64,000 nt of DNA, taken from contig JADJMW010000007.1 of NCBI GenBank assembly GCA_016709385.1, forward strand, positions 1 to 64,000, read 5' to 3'. The notes under the pieces were generated by a model, which ran no database searches, was not told the DNA's origin, and saw only the letters and a list, made by a program, of their open reading frames with translations. This document shows, piece after piece, positions 19,513-29,038 of the stretch. How positions within the stretch are numbered: the stretch's first letter is position 1; each line of letters starts with the position of its first letter. Source of the stretch: Candidatus Rubrivivax defluviihabitans. Lineage in GTDB: Bacteria; Pseudomonadota; Gammaproteobacteria; Burkholderiales; Burkholderiaceae_C. A program made the position numbers and the translations under genes.

Positions 19513-20319
19513 CTATCGTAGCGAAGCGGCGTTGCGACCGAACCACCACCACAGCAGCGCGCCGCCGGCGATCATGGGCAGGCACAGCCACTGGCCCATG
19601 CTCATGCCCAGCGCCAGCAGGCCCAGGAAGCTGTCGGGTTGGCGGAAATATTCGGCCACGAAGCGCAGCACGCCGTAGCCGAACACGAAGGCCGCCGCCA
19701 CCTGCCCCTGCGCCCGTTCACGCTGGCCGTACCACCACAGCAGCGCGAACAGCAGCAGGCCTTCCAAAGCGAACTGGTACAGCTGCGACGGGTGTCGCGG
19801 CAGGTTGCTGCCGCTCTGCGGAAAGACCATCGCCCAGGGCAGCGCCGGGTCGGCGGCGCGTCCCCACAGTTCGCCATTGATGAAGTTGCCCACGCGCCCG
19901 GCCGCCAGCCCCGTGGGCACGCAGGGCGCCACCACGTCCATCACCTGCAGGAAAGGGCGCCGGCGCGAGCGCGCAAACCACGCCATCGCCGCCACCACCC
20001 CGAGCAGCCCGCCGTGGAACGACATGCCGCCCTTCCACACCATCAGGATCTGCAACGGGTCGGCCAGGTACTCGGCCGGCTTGTAGAAGAGCGCATAGCC
20101 GATGCGCCCGCCCACGATCACACCCAGCACGCCCAGGAACAGCATGTCCTCCACGTCGCGCCGGGCCCAGCCCGCGGCGGCGAAATGCGGCAGCCGCACG
20201 CGGCGCGCGGCCAGGAACAGGAACAGGCCGAAGGCGGCCAGGTAGGTCAGGCCGTACCAGTGGATTTGCAGCGGCCCGAGCGACAGCGCCACGGGGTCGA
20301 ACTGGGGATGCACGAGCAT
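19513..20319 (-). CDS. lgt: Phosphatidylglycerol:prolipoprotein diacylglyceryl transferase
   Basis: A 268-aa inner-membrane enzyme that transfers diacylglyceryl to the lipobox cysteine of prolipoproteins. The signature GRVGNFINGELWGR and the essential HGGLLGV segment are present, with seven hydrophobic spans. The start MLVHPQFDPVALSLGPLQIHWYG has the conserved N-terminus; the upstream in-frame extension is not conserved. It diverges from ilvD across 98 bp. Confidence 0.97.
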   Translation of the reverse strand: MLVHPQFDPVALSLGPLQIHWYGLTYLAAFGLFLFLAARRVRLPHFAAAGWARRDVEDMLFLGVLGVIVGGRIGYALFYKPAEYLADPLQILMVWKGGMSFHGGLLGVVAAMAWFARSRRRPFLQVMDVVAPCVPTGLAAGRVGNFINGELWGRAADPALPWAMVFPQSGSNLPRHPSQLYQFALEGLLLFALLWWYGQRERAQGQVAAAFVFGYGVLRFVAEYFRQPDSFLGLLALGMSMGQWLCLPMIAGGALLWWWFGRNAASLR

Positions 20320-20417
20320 CGAGGGGGCTCCTTGGTCAGCCCGCGATTGTCCATGCCCGGCATGGCGGGTCGATACACTTGCGCCCAAGACCCGAACCAC
20401 CGCCCTGGAGGCCCCTC

Positions 20418-22094
20418 ATGACTTTCAATCGCCGCTCGAAGAACATCACCGAAGGTGTGGCACGAGCGCCCAACCGGTCCATGTACTACGCCATGGGCTA
20501 CCAGGAAACCGACTTCGGCAAACCGATGATCGGCATCGCCAACGGCCACAGCACCATCACGCCCTGCAATTCGGGCCTGCAGCGTCTGGCCGACGCGGCC
20601 ATCGACGAGCTGAAGGCCCGTGGTGCCAACCCGCAGGTCTTCGGCACGCCTACCATCAGCGACGGCATGGCCATGGGCACCGAGGGCATGAAATACAGCC
20701 TGGTCAGCCGCGAGGTCATCGCCGACTGCGTGGAAACCTGCGTCGGCGGCCAGTGGATGGACGGCGTGCTCGTCATCGGCGGCTGCGACAAGAACATGCC
20801 CGGCGGCATGATGGGCATGCTGCGCTCCAACGTGCCTTCCGTCTACGTCTACGGCGGCACCATCCTGCCCGGCCGCTACAAGGGGCAGGACCTGAATATC
20901 GTCAGCGTCTTCGAGGCCGTGGGCCAGTTCAGCGCCGGCAAGATGAGCGAGGAGGACTTCTGCCAGATCGAGCGCCACGCCATCCCCGGCAGCGGCTCGT
21001 GCGGCGGCATGTACACCGCGAACACCATGTCTTCGGCCTTCGAGGCGCTGGGCATGAGCCTGCCGTTCGCCAGCACCATGGCCAACGTCGAAGACCCCAT
21101 CGTCGAACATACACGGCAGGCCGCGCGCGCGCTGGTCGAAGCGGTGAAGGCCGACCTGAAGCCGCGCGACATCGTCACCCGCGAGAGCATCGAGAACGCC
21201 GTGGCGGTGATCATGGCCATCGGCGGCAGCACCAATGCGGTGCTGCACTTCCTGGCCATCGCCCACGCGGCCGAGGTGCCGTGGACCATCGACGACTTCG
21301 AGCGCGTACGCAAGCGCACCCCGGTGTTGTGCGACCTGAAGCCCAGCGGACGCTACCTGGCGATCGACCTGCACCGCGCCGGCGGCATTCCGGCGGTGAT
21401 GAAGGTGCTGCTCGACGCCGGCCTGCTGCACGGCGGCTGCATGACCATCACCGGCAAGACCGTGGCCGAAAACCTGCAGGGCCTGCCGCCGCTGCGCACC
21501 GACCAGGACGTGATCCGCCCCATCGGCAACCCGATGTACGCCCAGGGCCACCTGGCCATCCTGAAGGGCAACCTCAGCCCCGAGGGCTGCGTGGCCAAGA
21601 TCACCGGGCTGAAGAACCCCGTCATCACCGGCCCGGCACGCGTGTTCGACGACGAACAGGGCGCATTGGCCGCCATCATGGCCGGCCGGATCAAGGCCGG
21701 CGACGTGATGGTGCTGCGCTACCTGGGGCCCAAGGGCGGTCCCGGCATGCCCGAGATGCTGGCTCCCACCGGGGCCCTCATCGGCCAGGGGCTGGGCGAA
21801 TCGGTGGGTCTCGTCACCGACGGGCGCTTCTCGGGCGGCACCTGGGGCATGGTCGTCGGCCATGTCGCGCCCGAGGCCCATGCCGGCGGGCTCATCGCGC
21901 TGGTGCACGAAGGCGACACCATCACCATCGACGCGCACCGCCTGCTGCTGCAGCTGGAGGTGGGCGAAGCCGAGATCGCGCGCCGCCGCGCGGCCTGGCG
22001 GCAGCCCGCACCCCGCTACACGCGCGGCGTGCTGGCCAAGTTCGCTAGGAATGCGTCGAGCGCCAGCACGGGCGCGGTGCTCGACCTGGACTGA
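20418..22094 (+). CDS. ilvD: Dihydroxy-acid dehydratase
   Basis: A 558-aa Fe-S enzyme of branched-chain amino acid synthesis that dehydrates 2,3-dihydroxy-isovalerate or -methylvalerate. Cluster and substrate motifs are in place: TPCNSGLQ, GGCDKNMPGG, GSGSCGGMYTANTM, and the C-terminal TDGRFSGGTWGMVVGHVAPEA. The ATG at 20418 has CTGGAGG 9 bp upstream. Length is normal. Confidence 0.97.
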   Translation: MTFNRRSKNITEGVARAPNRSMYYAMGYQETDFGKPMIGIANGHSTITPCNSGLQRLADAAIDELKARGANPQVFGTPTISDGMAMGTEGMKYSLVSREVIADCVETCVGGQWMDGVLVIGGCDKNMPGGMMGMLRSNVPSVYVYGGTILPGRYKGQDLNIVSVFEAVGQFSAGKMSEEDFCQIERHAIPGSGSCGGMYTANTMSSAFEALGMSLPFASTMANVEDPIVEHTRQAARALVEAVKADLKPRDIVTRESIENAVAVIMAIGGSTNAVLHFLAIAHAAEVPWTIDDFERVRKRTPVLCDLKPSGRYLAIDLHRAGGIPAVMKVLLDAGLLHGGCMTITGKTVAENLQGLPPLRTDQDVIRPIGNPMYAQGHLAILKGNLSPEGCVAKITGLKNPVITGPARVFDDEQGALAAIMAGRIKAGDVMVLRYLGPKGGPGMPEMLAPTGALIGQGLGESVGLVTDGRFSGGTWGMVVGHVAPEAHAGGLIALVHEGDTITIDAHRLLLQLEVGEAEIARRRAAWRQPAPRYTRGVLAKFARNASSASTGAVLDLD

Positions 22095-22103
22095 CGGCGG
22101 GCG

Positions 22104-22433
22104 TTACGGCCGCGGGTCGCGCGGCGGCAGTGGCGGCGCGGGCGGCGCATCGGCACGGCCGGACCGCGGCTCGTCGCGCCCGCGGCCGACCTGCTTCTTC
22201 TGCTGCAGACCCAGCCCCAGCGCCTCCAGCGAACGTTCGCGGCGCTGCGCCTTGCGGTCGTCCATCTTCTGCATCGCACGGCGCTTCGTGAGGCCGGTGG
22301 CGTCGGCAAACTGCCACCACAGCACGGCCGCGACGAAAGGCGCGGCCACGATCCACCAAGACCAGCCCGCGGTGGGGCCTAATTCAGCCAGCTTGGCGGC
22401 CAGCAGCAACACCCCGACGATGACCAAGACCAT
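22104..22433 (-). CDS. Small Trp-rich membrane protein (TIGR04438-like)
   Basis: A 109-aa protein with two N-terminal hydrophobic stretches (MVLVIVGVLLLAAKLAEL and WSWWIVAAPFVAAVLWWQF). A charged motif GLTKRRAMQKMDDRKAQRR follows, then a Pro/Arg tail. This matches the small Trp-rich family common in Burkholderiales; the function is unknown. It is convergent with ilvD. Confidence 0.8.
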   Translation of the reverse strand: MVLVIVGVLLLAAKLAELGPTAGWSWWIVAAPFVAAVLWWQFADATGLTKRRAMQKMDDRKAQRRERSLEALGLGLQQKKQVGRGRDEPRSGRADAPPAPPLPPRDPRP

Positions 22434-22592
22434 GGCTGCCCCTCCTGCGCCGGCTCATGACCGACGCTGCGGGGTCACTGTAGCGCAGCCACGGCCACGC
22501 TCACCCCGACAGATGGGGGCACGCAAGGGTTCAATTCGAGCCGGCAGGCAACCGCCCCGCGGCCGCGCCTTGCCGGCCGCGCGGGGCCTGGA

Positions 22593-24569
22593 TCAGTAGG
22601 TCTGGCCCAACTGATCCAGGATGGCCGGATTCTCCAGCGTACTGGTGTCCTGGGTGATGGCCTCGCCCTTGGCCAGGCTGCGCAGCAGCCGGCGCATGAT
22701 CTTGCCGCTGCGTGTCTTGGGCAGGTTGTCGCCGAAGCGGATGTCCTTGGGCTTGGCGATGGGGCCGATCTCCTTGGCCACCCAGTTGCGCAGCTCGGCC
22801 GCGATCTTCTTCGCCTCGTCGCCGCTGGGGCGCGCGCGCTTGAGCACCACGAAGGCGCAGATGGCCTCGCCGGTGGTCTCGTCGGGGCGGCCCACCACGG
22901 CGGCCTCGGCCACCAGGTCGGTGCAGCTGACCAGTGCCGATTCGATCTCCATCGTGCCCATGCGGTGGCCCGACACGTTCAGCACGTCGTCGATGCGGCC
23001 GGTGATGGTGAAGTAGCCGGTCTTGGCGTCGCGGATGGAACCGTCGCCGGCCAGGTAGTAGCCCTTCAGCTCCGGCGGGTAGTAGCTCTTCTGGAAGCGT
23101 TCGTCGTCGCCCCAGATGGTGCGGATCATGCTCGGCCAGGGCTTCTTGATGACGAGGATGCCGCCCTGCCCGTTGGGCACGTCGTTGCCGGTCTCGTCGA
23201 CGATGGCCGCCGTGATGCCCGGGAACGGCAGCGTGCACGAACCCGGCACCATGGGCGTGGCGCCCGGCAACGGCGTGATGACGTGGCCGCCGGTCTCGGT
23301 CTGCCAGAAGGTGTCGACCACGGGGCAGCGGCTGCCGCCCACGTGCTTGTAGTACCACTCCCAGGCGGCCGGATTGATGGGCTCGCCCACCGTGCCCAGG
23401 ATGCGCAGGCTCGACAGGTCGCTCTGGCTCGGATGCACCGCGGCGTTGCCCTCGGCGGCCTTGATCAGCGAGCGGATCGCCGTGGGCGCGGTGTAGAAGA
23501 TGCTGACCTTGTGCTTCTCGATCATCTTCCAGAAGCGCGCCGCGTCGGGGTAGGTGGGCACGCCCTCGAACACGATCTCGGTGCCGCCCAAGGCCAGCGG
23601 GCCGTAGGTGATGTAGCTGTGGCCGGTGACCCAGCCGATATCGGCGGTGCACCAGAACACGTCGTCGGCCTTCAGGTCGAAGGTCCAGGCCGTGGTCAGC
23701 GCCGCGTGCAGCAGGTAGCCGCCGGTGCTGTGCTGCACGCCCTTGGGCTTGCCGGTGGAGCCGCTGGTGTAGAGCAGGAACAGCGGGTGCTCGGCACCCA
23801 CCCACTCGGGTTCGCAGGTGGTGGGCTGGCCGGCCAGTTCCTCGTGCAGCCAGCGGTCGCGCGCCGCATGCCAGGGAATGCTGCCGCCGGTGCGCTTGTA
23901 GACGATGACGTTGGCCACGCTCTCGCAGCCGCCCAGCGCCAGCGCCTCGTCGACGATGCTCTTCAGCGGCAGCTGCTTGCCGCCGCGCAGCTGCTCGTCG
24001 GCGGTGATCACCATCACCGCGCCGGTATCGTTGATACGGTCGCGCAGCGCCTGCGCCGAGAAACCGCCGAAGACCACCGAGTGCGGCGCGCCGATGCGCG
24101 CGCAGGCCTGCATGGCGGCCACGCCCTCGATGCTCATGCTCATGTAGATGACGACGCGGTCGCCCTTCTTCACGCCGCGCGCCTTCAGCACGTTGGCCAG
24201 CTGATTCACGCGCGCCAGCAGCTCGCTGTAGCTGACGCGGGTGACGGCGCCGTCGTCGGCCTCGAAAATGATGGCCGTCTTGTCGCCCAGGCCGCGCTCG
24301 ATATTGCGGTCCAGGCAGTTGTAGCTGGCATTCAGCGTGCCGTCGGCGAACCACTTGAAGAAGGGCGGCTTGCTGCTGTCCAGCACCTGGGTGAACGGCG
24401 TCTTCCAGCTCACGAACTGGCGCGCCAGGCGGGCCCAGTAGCCTTCGTAGTCGCGCTCGGCCTCGTCGACCAGCGCCTGGTAGGCGGCCATGCCCGACAC
24501 GGTGGCGTTGGCCACCAGCGTGGCCGGCGGCAGGTAGGTCTTGAGTTCGGTGGCTTGGGTCTCGGACAT
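22593..24569 (-). CDS. acs: Acetyl-coenzyme A synthetase
   Basis: A 658-aa enzyme that activates acetate to acetyl-CoA with ATP. It has the AMP-binding P-loop YTSGSTGKPKGVQHS, WCTADIGWVTGHSY, DTFWQTETGGH, TGRIDDVLNVSGHRMGT, and the C-terminal acetylation-lysine motif PKTRSGKIMRRLLR. Length matches the family. Control DNA lies in the 181-bp divergent gap before 24751, which holds an inverted repeat. Confidence 0.97.
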   Translation of the reverse strand: MSETQATELKTYLPPATLVANATVSGMAAYQALVDEAERDYEGYWARLARQFVSWKTPFTQVLDSSKPPFFKWFADGTLNASYNCLDRNIERGLGDKTAIIFEADDGAVTRVSYSELLARVNQLANVLKARGVKKGDRVVIYMSMSIEGVAAMQACARIGAPHSVVFGGFSAQALRDRINDTGAVMVITADEQLRGGKQLPLKSIVDEALALGGCESVANVIVYKRTGGSIPWHAARDRWLHEELAGQPTTCEPEWVGAEHPLFLLYTSGSTGKPKGVQHSTGGYLLHAALTTAWTFDLKADDVFWCTADIGWVTGHSYITYGPLALGGTEIVFEGVPTYPDAARFWKMIEKHKVSIFYTAPTAIRSLIKAAEGNAAVHPSQSDLSSLRILGTVGEPINPAAWEWYYKHVGGSRCPVVDTFWQTETGGHVITPLPGATPMVPGSCTLPFPGITAAIVDETGNDVPNGQGGILVIKKPWPSMIRTIWGDDERFQKSYYPPELKGYYLAGDGSIRDAKTGYFTITGRIDDVLNVSGHRMGTMEIESALVSCTDLVAEAAVVGRPDETTGEAICAFVVLKRARPSGDEAKKIAAELRNWVAKEIGPIAKPKDIRFGDNLPKTRSGKIMRRLLRSLAKGEAITQDTSTLENPAILDQLGQTY

Positions 24570-24750
24570 GCGCGTGTCTCCTGCGGTATTGAAGGCTTTT
24601 CGGGGTGCATGGAAGCTAAGGGCAGGCTCTGACAGACCCCTTACGCAGCGGGCGGTCTGTCATGATGGGGAATCTACAATTCCAGGCCAGGGGAATGCCC
24701 CTGCTGCCCGGCGGCCCGGCCGCCCTACCCCCTGAAACGAAGTCTCCCGC
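24570..24750. promoter_or_regulatory. Divergent acs/UPF0114 control region with an 8-bp inverted repeat
   Basis: GACAGACC (24631-24638) and GGTCTGTC (24654-24661) form a perfect inverted repeat with a 15-bp centre, roughly midway between the two start codons. The size and spacing suit a dimeric regulator, or a cruciform. AT-richer bases (GGGAATCTACAATTCC, 24667-24682, itself partly palindromic) may hold the rightward promoter. Confidence 0.5.
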
Positions 24751-25359
24751 ATGACGGTTCCCTCACCGGTCGAGCGCAGCCGCCAGCGCGCGCTGCCCAA
24801 TTTCATCTTCGCCAGCCGCTGGCTGCAGCTGCCGCTGTACCTGGGGCTGATCGTGGCCCAGTGCGTCTACGTCTTCCACTTCTGGGTCGAGCTCACGCAC
24901 CTCATCGAGGCCGTGTTCGGCAACGAGCAGGCGTTGGTGAAGCTGGTCACCAGCATCGGCTACAAGGCTGGGCCGGACTGGGTGCCCCAGCTCAACGAGA
25001 CGGTGATCATGCTCGTGGTGCTGGGCCTGATCGACGTGGTCATGATCAGCAACCTGCTGATCATGGTCATCGTCGGCGGCTACGAGACATTTGTTTCACG
25101 CATGAATCTCGAGGGTCACCCCGACCAGCCGGAATGGTTGAGCCACGTCAATGCCTCGGTGTTGAAAGTCAAGCTCGCCACGGCCATCATCGGTATCAGC
25201 TCGATCCACCTGCTGAAGACCTTCATCAACGCCGAGAACTACACCGACAAGGTGCTGCTCTGGCAGACGGCGATCCACATCGCCTTCCTGCTGTCGGCGA
25301 TGGCCATCGCGCTGACCGACCGCCTGATGACGCCCCCCGGCCGCGCGCCCCACGACTGA
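24751..25359 (+). CDS. UPF0114/TIGR00645 (YqhA-like) membrane protein
   Basis: A 202-aa integral membrane protein. Hydrophobic spans include LQLPLYLGLIVAQCVYVFHF, ETVIMLVVLGLIDVVMISNL, KLATAIIGISSIHLL and TAIHIAFLLSAMAIAL. The segment NLLIMVIVGGYETFVSR is the hallmark of this family. Function is unknown. It is followed 16 bp later by the fumarase gene. Confidence 0.9.
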   Translation: MTVPSPVERSRQRALPNFIFASRWLQLPLYLGLIVAQCVYVFHFWVELTHLIEAVFGNEQALVKLVTSIGYKAGPDWVPQLNETVIMLVVLGLIDVVMISNLLIMVIVGGYETFVSRMNLEGHPDQPEWLSHVNASVLKVKLATAIIGISSIHLLKTFINAENYTDKVLLWQTAIHIAFLLSAMAIALTDRLMTPPGRAPHD

Positions 25360-25375
25360 TCCAAGGAGCCTGTCC

Positions 25376-26905
25376 ATGCCCACGACCACGATCCGCCATG
25401 CCGACCTCGTCGAGACCGTGGCCGCGGCCTTGCAGTACATCAGCTACTACCACCCGGCCGACTACATCACGCACCTGGCGCGCGCCTACGAGCGCGAGGC
25501 TTCGCCGGCGGCCAAGGACGCCATCGCGCAGATCCTCACCAATTCCAAGATGTGCGCCCAGGGGCATCGGCCGATCTGCCAGGACACCGGCGTCGTCAAT
25601 GTCTTCCTGAAGATCGGCATGGACGTTCGCTTCGAGGGTTTTCCCGGGTCGATCGAGGACGCCGTGAACGAAGGCGTGCGACGGGCCTACACCGACCCCG
25701 ACAACCCGCTGCGCGCCTCGGTGCTGGCCGACCCGCTGTTCGAGCGCAAGAACACGCGTGACAACACGCCGGCCGTCACCCACATGACCGTGGTTCCCGG
25801 CCACCAGCTCGAGGTGACCGTCGCCGCCAAGGGCGGCGGATCCGAGAACAAGAGCAAGTTCATCATGATGAATCCCAACGACAGCCTGGTCGACTGGGTC
25901 ATGAAGACGGTGCCGACCATGGGGGCCGGCTGGTGCCCGCCGGGCATGCTGGGCATCGGCGTCGGCGGCACGGCCGAGAAGGCCATGATGCTGGCCAAGG
26001 AAGCGCTGATGGAGCCGATCGACATGTTCGACCTGCTCGCCCGCGGCCCGGCCAACAAGCTGGAGGAACTGCGCATCGAGCTTTACGAGAAGGTCAACGC
26101 GCTGGGCATCGGCGCGCAGGGCCTGGGTGGGCTGACCACGGTGCTCGACGTGAAGATCGCGCTGTACCCCACGCACGCCGCCGGCAAGCCGGTGGCCATG
26201 ATCCCCAACTGCGCCGCCACCCGCCACGCCCACGTGGTGATGGACGGTTCGGGCCCGGTCTACCTGGACCCGCCCAGCCTGGACCTGTGGCCGAACGTGA
26301 GCTGGGCGCCCGACTACGACAAGAGCCGCAAGGTCGACCTGAACACGCTCACGCGCGAACAGGTGGCGAGCTGGAAACCCGGCGACACCCTGCTGCTCAG
26401 CGGCAGGATGCTCACCGGGCGCGACGCCGCGCACAAGCGCATCCAGGACATGCTCGCCAAGGGCGAAAAGCTGCCGGTGGACTTCAGCAACCGCGTCATC
26501 TACTACGTGGGCCCGGTGGACCCGGTGCGCGACGAGGTCATGGGCCCGGCCGGCCCCACCACCGCCACGCGCATGGACAAGTTCACCGAGATGATGCTGG
26601 CACAGACCGGCCTCATCGGCATGATCGGCAAGGCCGAGCGCGGCCCCGCCGCCATCGAGGCGATCAAGAAACACAAGAGCGCCTACCTGATGGCCGTGGG
26701 CGGCGCCGCCTACCTGGTGGCCAAGGCCATCAAGCAGGCCAAGGTGGTGGGTTTTGCCGACCTCGGCATGGAGGCCATCTACGAATTCGACGTGCAGGAC
26801 ATGCCGGTGACGGTGGCGGTGGACAGCCATGGCAGCAGCGTGCACGACACCGGGCCCAAGGAATGGCAGGCGAAGATCGGCAAGATTCCGGTCGTCACCG
26901 CCTGA
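25376..26905 (+). CDS. fumA: Class I (iron-sulphur) fumarate hydratase
   Basis: A 509-aa TCA-cycle enzyme with fused alpha and beta regions. The alpha part has CAQGHRPICQDTGVVNVF, AKGGGSENKSKF and the Cys of GAGWCPPGMLGIGVGG, ligands of the labile 4Fe-4S cluster. The beta part has LLLSGRMLTGRDAAHKR and VDSHGSSVHDTGP. AAGGAG lies 8 bp before the ATG. It could also act on mesaconate-type substrates, but fumarase is the usual role. Confidence 0.93.
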   Translation: MPTTTIRHADLVETVAAALQYISYYHPADYITHLARAYEREASPAAKDAIAQILTNSKMCAQGHRPICQDTGVVNVFLKIGMDVRFEGFPGSIEDAVNEGVRRAYTDPDNPLRASVLADPLFERKNTRDNTPAVTHMTVVPGHQLEVTVAAKGGGSENKSKFIMMNPNDSLVDWVMKTVPTMGAGWCPPGMLGIGVGGTAEKAMMLAKEALMEPIDMFDLLARGPANKLEELRIELYEKVNALGIGAQGLGGLTTVLDVKIALYPTHAAGKPVAMIPNCAATRHAHVVMDGSGPVYLDPPSLDLWPNVSWAPDYDKSRKVDLNTLTREQVASWKPGDTLLLSGRMLTGRDAAHKRIQDMLAKGEKLPVDFSNRVIYYVGPVDPVRDEVMGPAGPTTATRMDKFTEMMLAQTGLIGMIGKAERGPAAIEAIKKHKSAYLMAVGGAAYLVAKAIKQAKVVGFADLGMEAIYEFDVQDMPVTVAVDSHGSSVHDTGPKEWQAKIGKIPVVTA

Positions 26906-26923
26906 GCCCCTGACAATGCCGGC

Positions 26924-27547
26924 GTGTCGCAGCACTTCGAAGTCCACCCGCAGAACCCGCAGCCCCGGCTCCTGAAGCAGGCGGCGCAGATCCTGCGCGA
27001 CGGCGGCGTTGCCGCGGTGCCCACCGACAGCAGCTATGCGCTGGTGTGCCGGCTCGACGACAAGGCGGCGGCCGAGAACCTGCGCCGCATCCGGCAGGTG
27101 GACGACAAGCACCACCTCACGCTGCTGTGCCGCGACCTGTCGGAACTGGCGCATTTCGCGCGCGTCGACAACCGGCAATACCGGCTGCTCAAGCTGGGCA
27201 CGCCGGGGCCCTTCACTTTCATCCTGGAAGCCACCAAGGAAGTTCCTCGGCGGCTGTCGCACCCTTCGCGGCGCACCATCGGCCTGCGCGTGCCCGACCA
27301 CAAGGTGACGCAGGAACTGTTGTCGCAGTTCGGCGAGCCGCTGCTGGCCACCACTCTCATCGCCCCCGGCGAGACCGAGCCGCTGAACGACGCCGCCGAG
27401 ATCCGCGCGCGTTTCGAGAAGGTACTGCAGGCGGTGGTGGACGCCGGCGCCTGCCCGATGCAGCCCACCACCGTGATCGACCTCAGCGGCGACGAGCCGG
27501 TGCTGACGCGCCTGGGCCGCGGCGACCCGGCGCGGCTGGGGCTGTAG
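26924..27547 (+). CDS. YciO/Sua5-family threonylcarbamoyl-AMP synthase-like protein
   Basis: A 207-aa protein with a GTG start. Motifs of the YrdC/Sua5 fold are present: GGVAAVPTDSSYALVC, KHHLTLLCRDLSELAHFA, GPFTFILEATKEVPRRL, TIGLRVPDH. The ligands resemble YciO, a paralogue of the tRNA t6A enzyme TsaC; whether it makes threonylcarbamoyl-AMP in vivo is uncertain. It follows the fumarase by 18 bp and converges with the glutaredoxin-like gene. Confidence 0.85.
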   Translation: MSQHFEVHPQNPQPRLLKQAAQILRDGGVAAVPTDSSYALVCRLDDKAAAENLRRIRQVDDKHHLTLLCRDLSELAHFARVDNRQYRLLKLGTPGPFTFILEATKEVPRRLSHPSRRTIGLRVPDHKVTQELLSQFGEPLLATTLIAPGETEPLNDAAEIRARFEKVLQAVVDAGACPMQPTTVIDLSGDEPVLTRLGRGDPARLGL

Positions 27548-27910
27548 TCAAGCGGGGGGCTGCAAGGCCAGCCTCAAACGCTCGGGGTTGAACCCCAGTT
27601 GCGGCACGCCCCGCACCAGGATCACCGGCGTGCCCGGCGCGCGCGTGGCGTCGAAATCGGTACGGCACTGGGCATCGCGCTCGATCAGGCATTCGCTGAA
27701 CGGCACCTGGTGTTCGTTGAACCAGCCCCGCGCCACGGTGCAGATGGCACAGGTTTCCGACGACAGCATGCGGATGTCGCCGGGCTGCGCCAGAGCCGCC
27801 ACCTGCCCGCCCAGCCGCTGTTCGTGACGTCCGACCCACCACTGGCTGGCCACGCTGACCGCCAGCACCAGCGCCACCAGGCCGAGCAGCGAACGCTTGG
27901 AAGTCTTCAC
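27548..27910 (-). CDS. Membrane-anchored glutaredoxin-like protein
   Basis: A 120-aa protein with a GTG start overlapping the ridA stop. It has one N-terminal membrane anchor (LLGLVALVLAVSVASQWWV), then a thioredoxin-like fold with the redox motif CAICTVA and the cis-Pro segment GTPVILVRGVPQLGFNPE. The orientation puts the redox site in the periplasm, so a thiol-exchange role there is inferred. Confidence 0.8.
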   Translation of the reverse strand: MKTSKRSLLGLVALVLAVSVASQWWVGRHEQRLGGQVAALAQPGDIRMLSSETCAICTVARGWFNEHQVPFSECLIERDAQCRTDFDATRAPGTPVILVRGVPQLGFNPERLRLALQPPA

Positions 27911-28251
27911 AGCGCCGCGGTGACGACCATCTCCACGCGCCATTCCGGCTTGGCCAGGTTGGCCTGCACGGTGGCGCGCGGCGGCGCATGGCCGGCCGGC
28001 ACCCAGGCCTCCCACACCGCATTGAGCGCGGGAAAGTCAGCCAGGTCCTTGATGAAGATCTGCACGCGCAGGATCTTGCTCTTGTCGGTGCCGGCACGCG
28101 CCAGCAGCGCGTCGACGGCCGCCAGCACCTGCCGCGTCTGGCCGGTGATGTCCTGGCTGCCGTCGGCGGCCACCTGGCCGGCCAGGTAGCACACGCCGTT
28201 GTGCACGGCCATCTCCGACAGGCGCGTGCCGACGTCGAATCTCTGAACCAT
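27907..28251 (-). CDS. RidA/YjgF-family protein
   Basis: A 114-aa protein of the reactive-imine deaminase family. It shows VCYLAGQVAADGSQDITGQTRQ, the conserved Arg in LRVQIFIKDLADF, and the C-terminal pattern HAPPRATVQANLAKPEWRVEM. It overlaps plsY by one base upstream and the glutaredoxin-like gene by four bases downstream, so the three genes are translationally linked. Confidence 0.88.
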   Translation of the reverse strand: MVQRFDVGTRLSEMAVHNGVCYLAGQVAADGSQDITGQTRQVLAAVDALLARAGTDKSKILRVQIFIKDLADFPALNAVWEAWVPAGHAPPRATVQANLAKPEWRVEMVVTAAL

Positions 28252-28946
28252 CAGTGGTGTCCTTTCCTGTGTTTGCCGTGGCCATGCGCGCTGTTGGCCG
28301 AATGCGCGGGCGGGTGCGGAACGGCGTGGCCCGACGGGGCCTTCTGGCCCAGCTTGCTCTCGGTGCCGGCGATCAGCTTGCGGATATTGCCTTCGTGCCG
28401 CCACACCAGCAGCAGGCTCATGCCGATGAGCGCCAGGATGCCCGGCTCCAGCCCCCAGATCAGCGCCTGGTAGAACGGCGCGAAGACGGCCGCCACCACC
28501 GAGGCCAGCGACGAATAGCGGAAGAAGGCGGCGATGATGAGCCAGGTGGCCAGCGTCGCCAGCCCGAGCCAGGGGTTCAGCGCCATCAGCACGCCGGCCG
28601 CCGTGGCCACGCCCTTGCCGCCCTGGAAGCGGAAGAAGACCGGCCACAAATGGCCCAGGAAGGCCGCCAGGCCGACGAAGGCCGCGGCGGTATCGCCCAG
28701 GCCGTAGCGGGGCCCGTAGACCAGGCACAGCAGCACCGGCACGTAGCCCTTCAGCGCATCCAGCGCCAGCGTCAGCACCGCCGCCGCCCGGTTGCCCGAG
28801 CGCAGCACGTTGGTGGCGCCCGGATTCCTGCTGCCGTAGCTGCGCGGGTCGGCCAGGCCCATGACGCGGCTGATGAGCACGGCAAAAGACAGCGAGCCCA
28901 CCAGATAGGCGGCGAGCATCGCCAGCAAGGCGGCAACAAGAATCAT
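28251..28946 (-). CDS. plsY: Acyl-phosphate:glycerol-3-phosphate acyltransferase
   Basis: A 231-aa inner-membrane enzyme that makes lysophosphatidic acid from acyl-phosphate. The three conserved loops are visible: SYGSRNPGATNVLRSG, LGHLWPVFFRFQGGKGVAT, and WRHEGNIRKLIAG. It carries an unusual ~30-residue tail rich in His, Lys and Gly (PPAHSANSAHGHGKHRKGHH). Most PlsY proteins end soon after the third loop. Confidence 0.95.
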   Translation of the reverse strand: MILVAALLAMLAAYLVGSLSFAVLISRVMGLADPRSYGSRNPGATNVLRSGNRAAAVLTLALDALKGYVPVLLCLVYGPRYGLGDTAAAFVGLAAFLGHLWPVFFRFQGGKGVATAAGVLMALNPWLGLATLATWLIIAAFFRYSSLASVVAAVFAPFYQALIWGLEPGILALIGMSLLLVWRHEGNIRKLIAGTESKLGQKAPSGHAVPHPPAHSANSAHGHGKHRKGHH

Positions 28947-29038
28947 CGTGGAACCGAGTTTAAGGGCGCAGCGGGGCCGTCCCGATTCGGCGGCGCGGGC
29001 GCGCCGTCACCGGCACCGGGCGCTGGGCCCCTCCAGGT

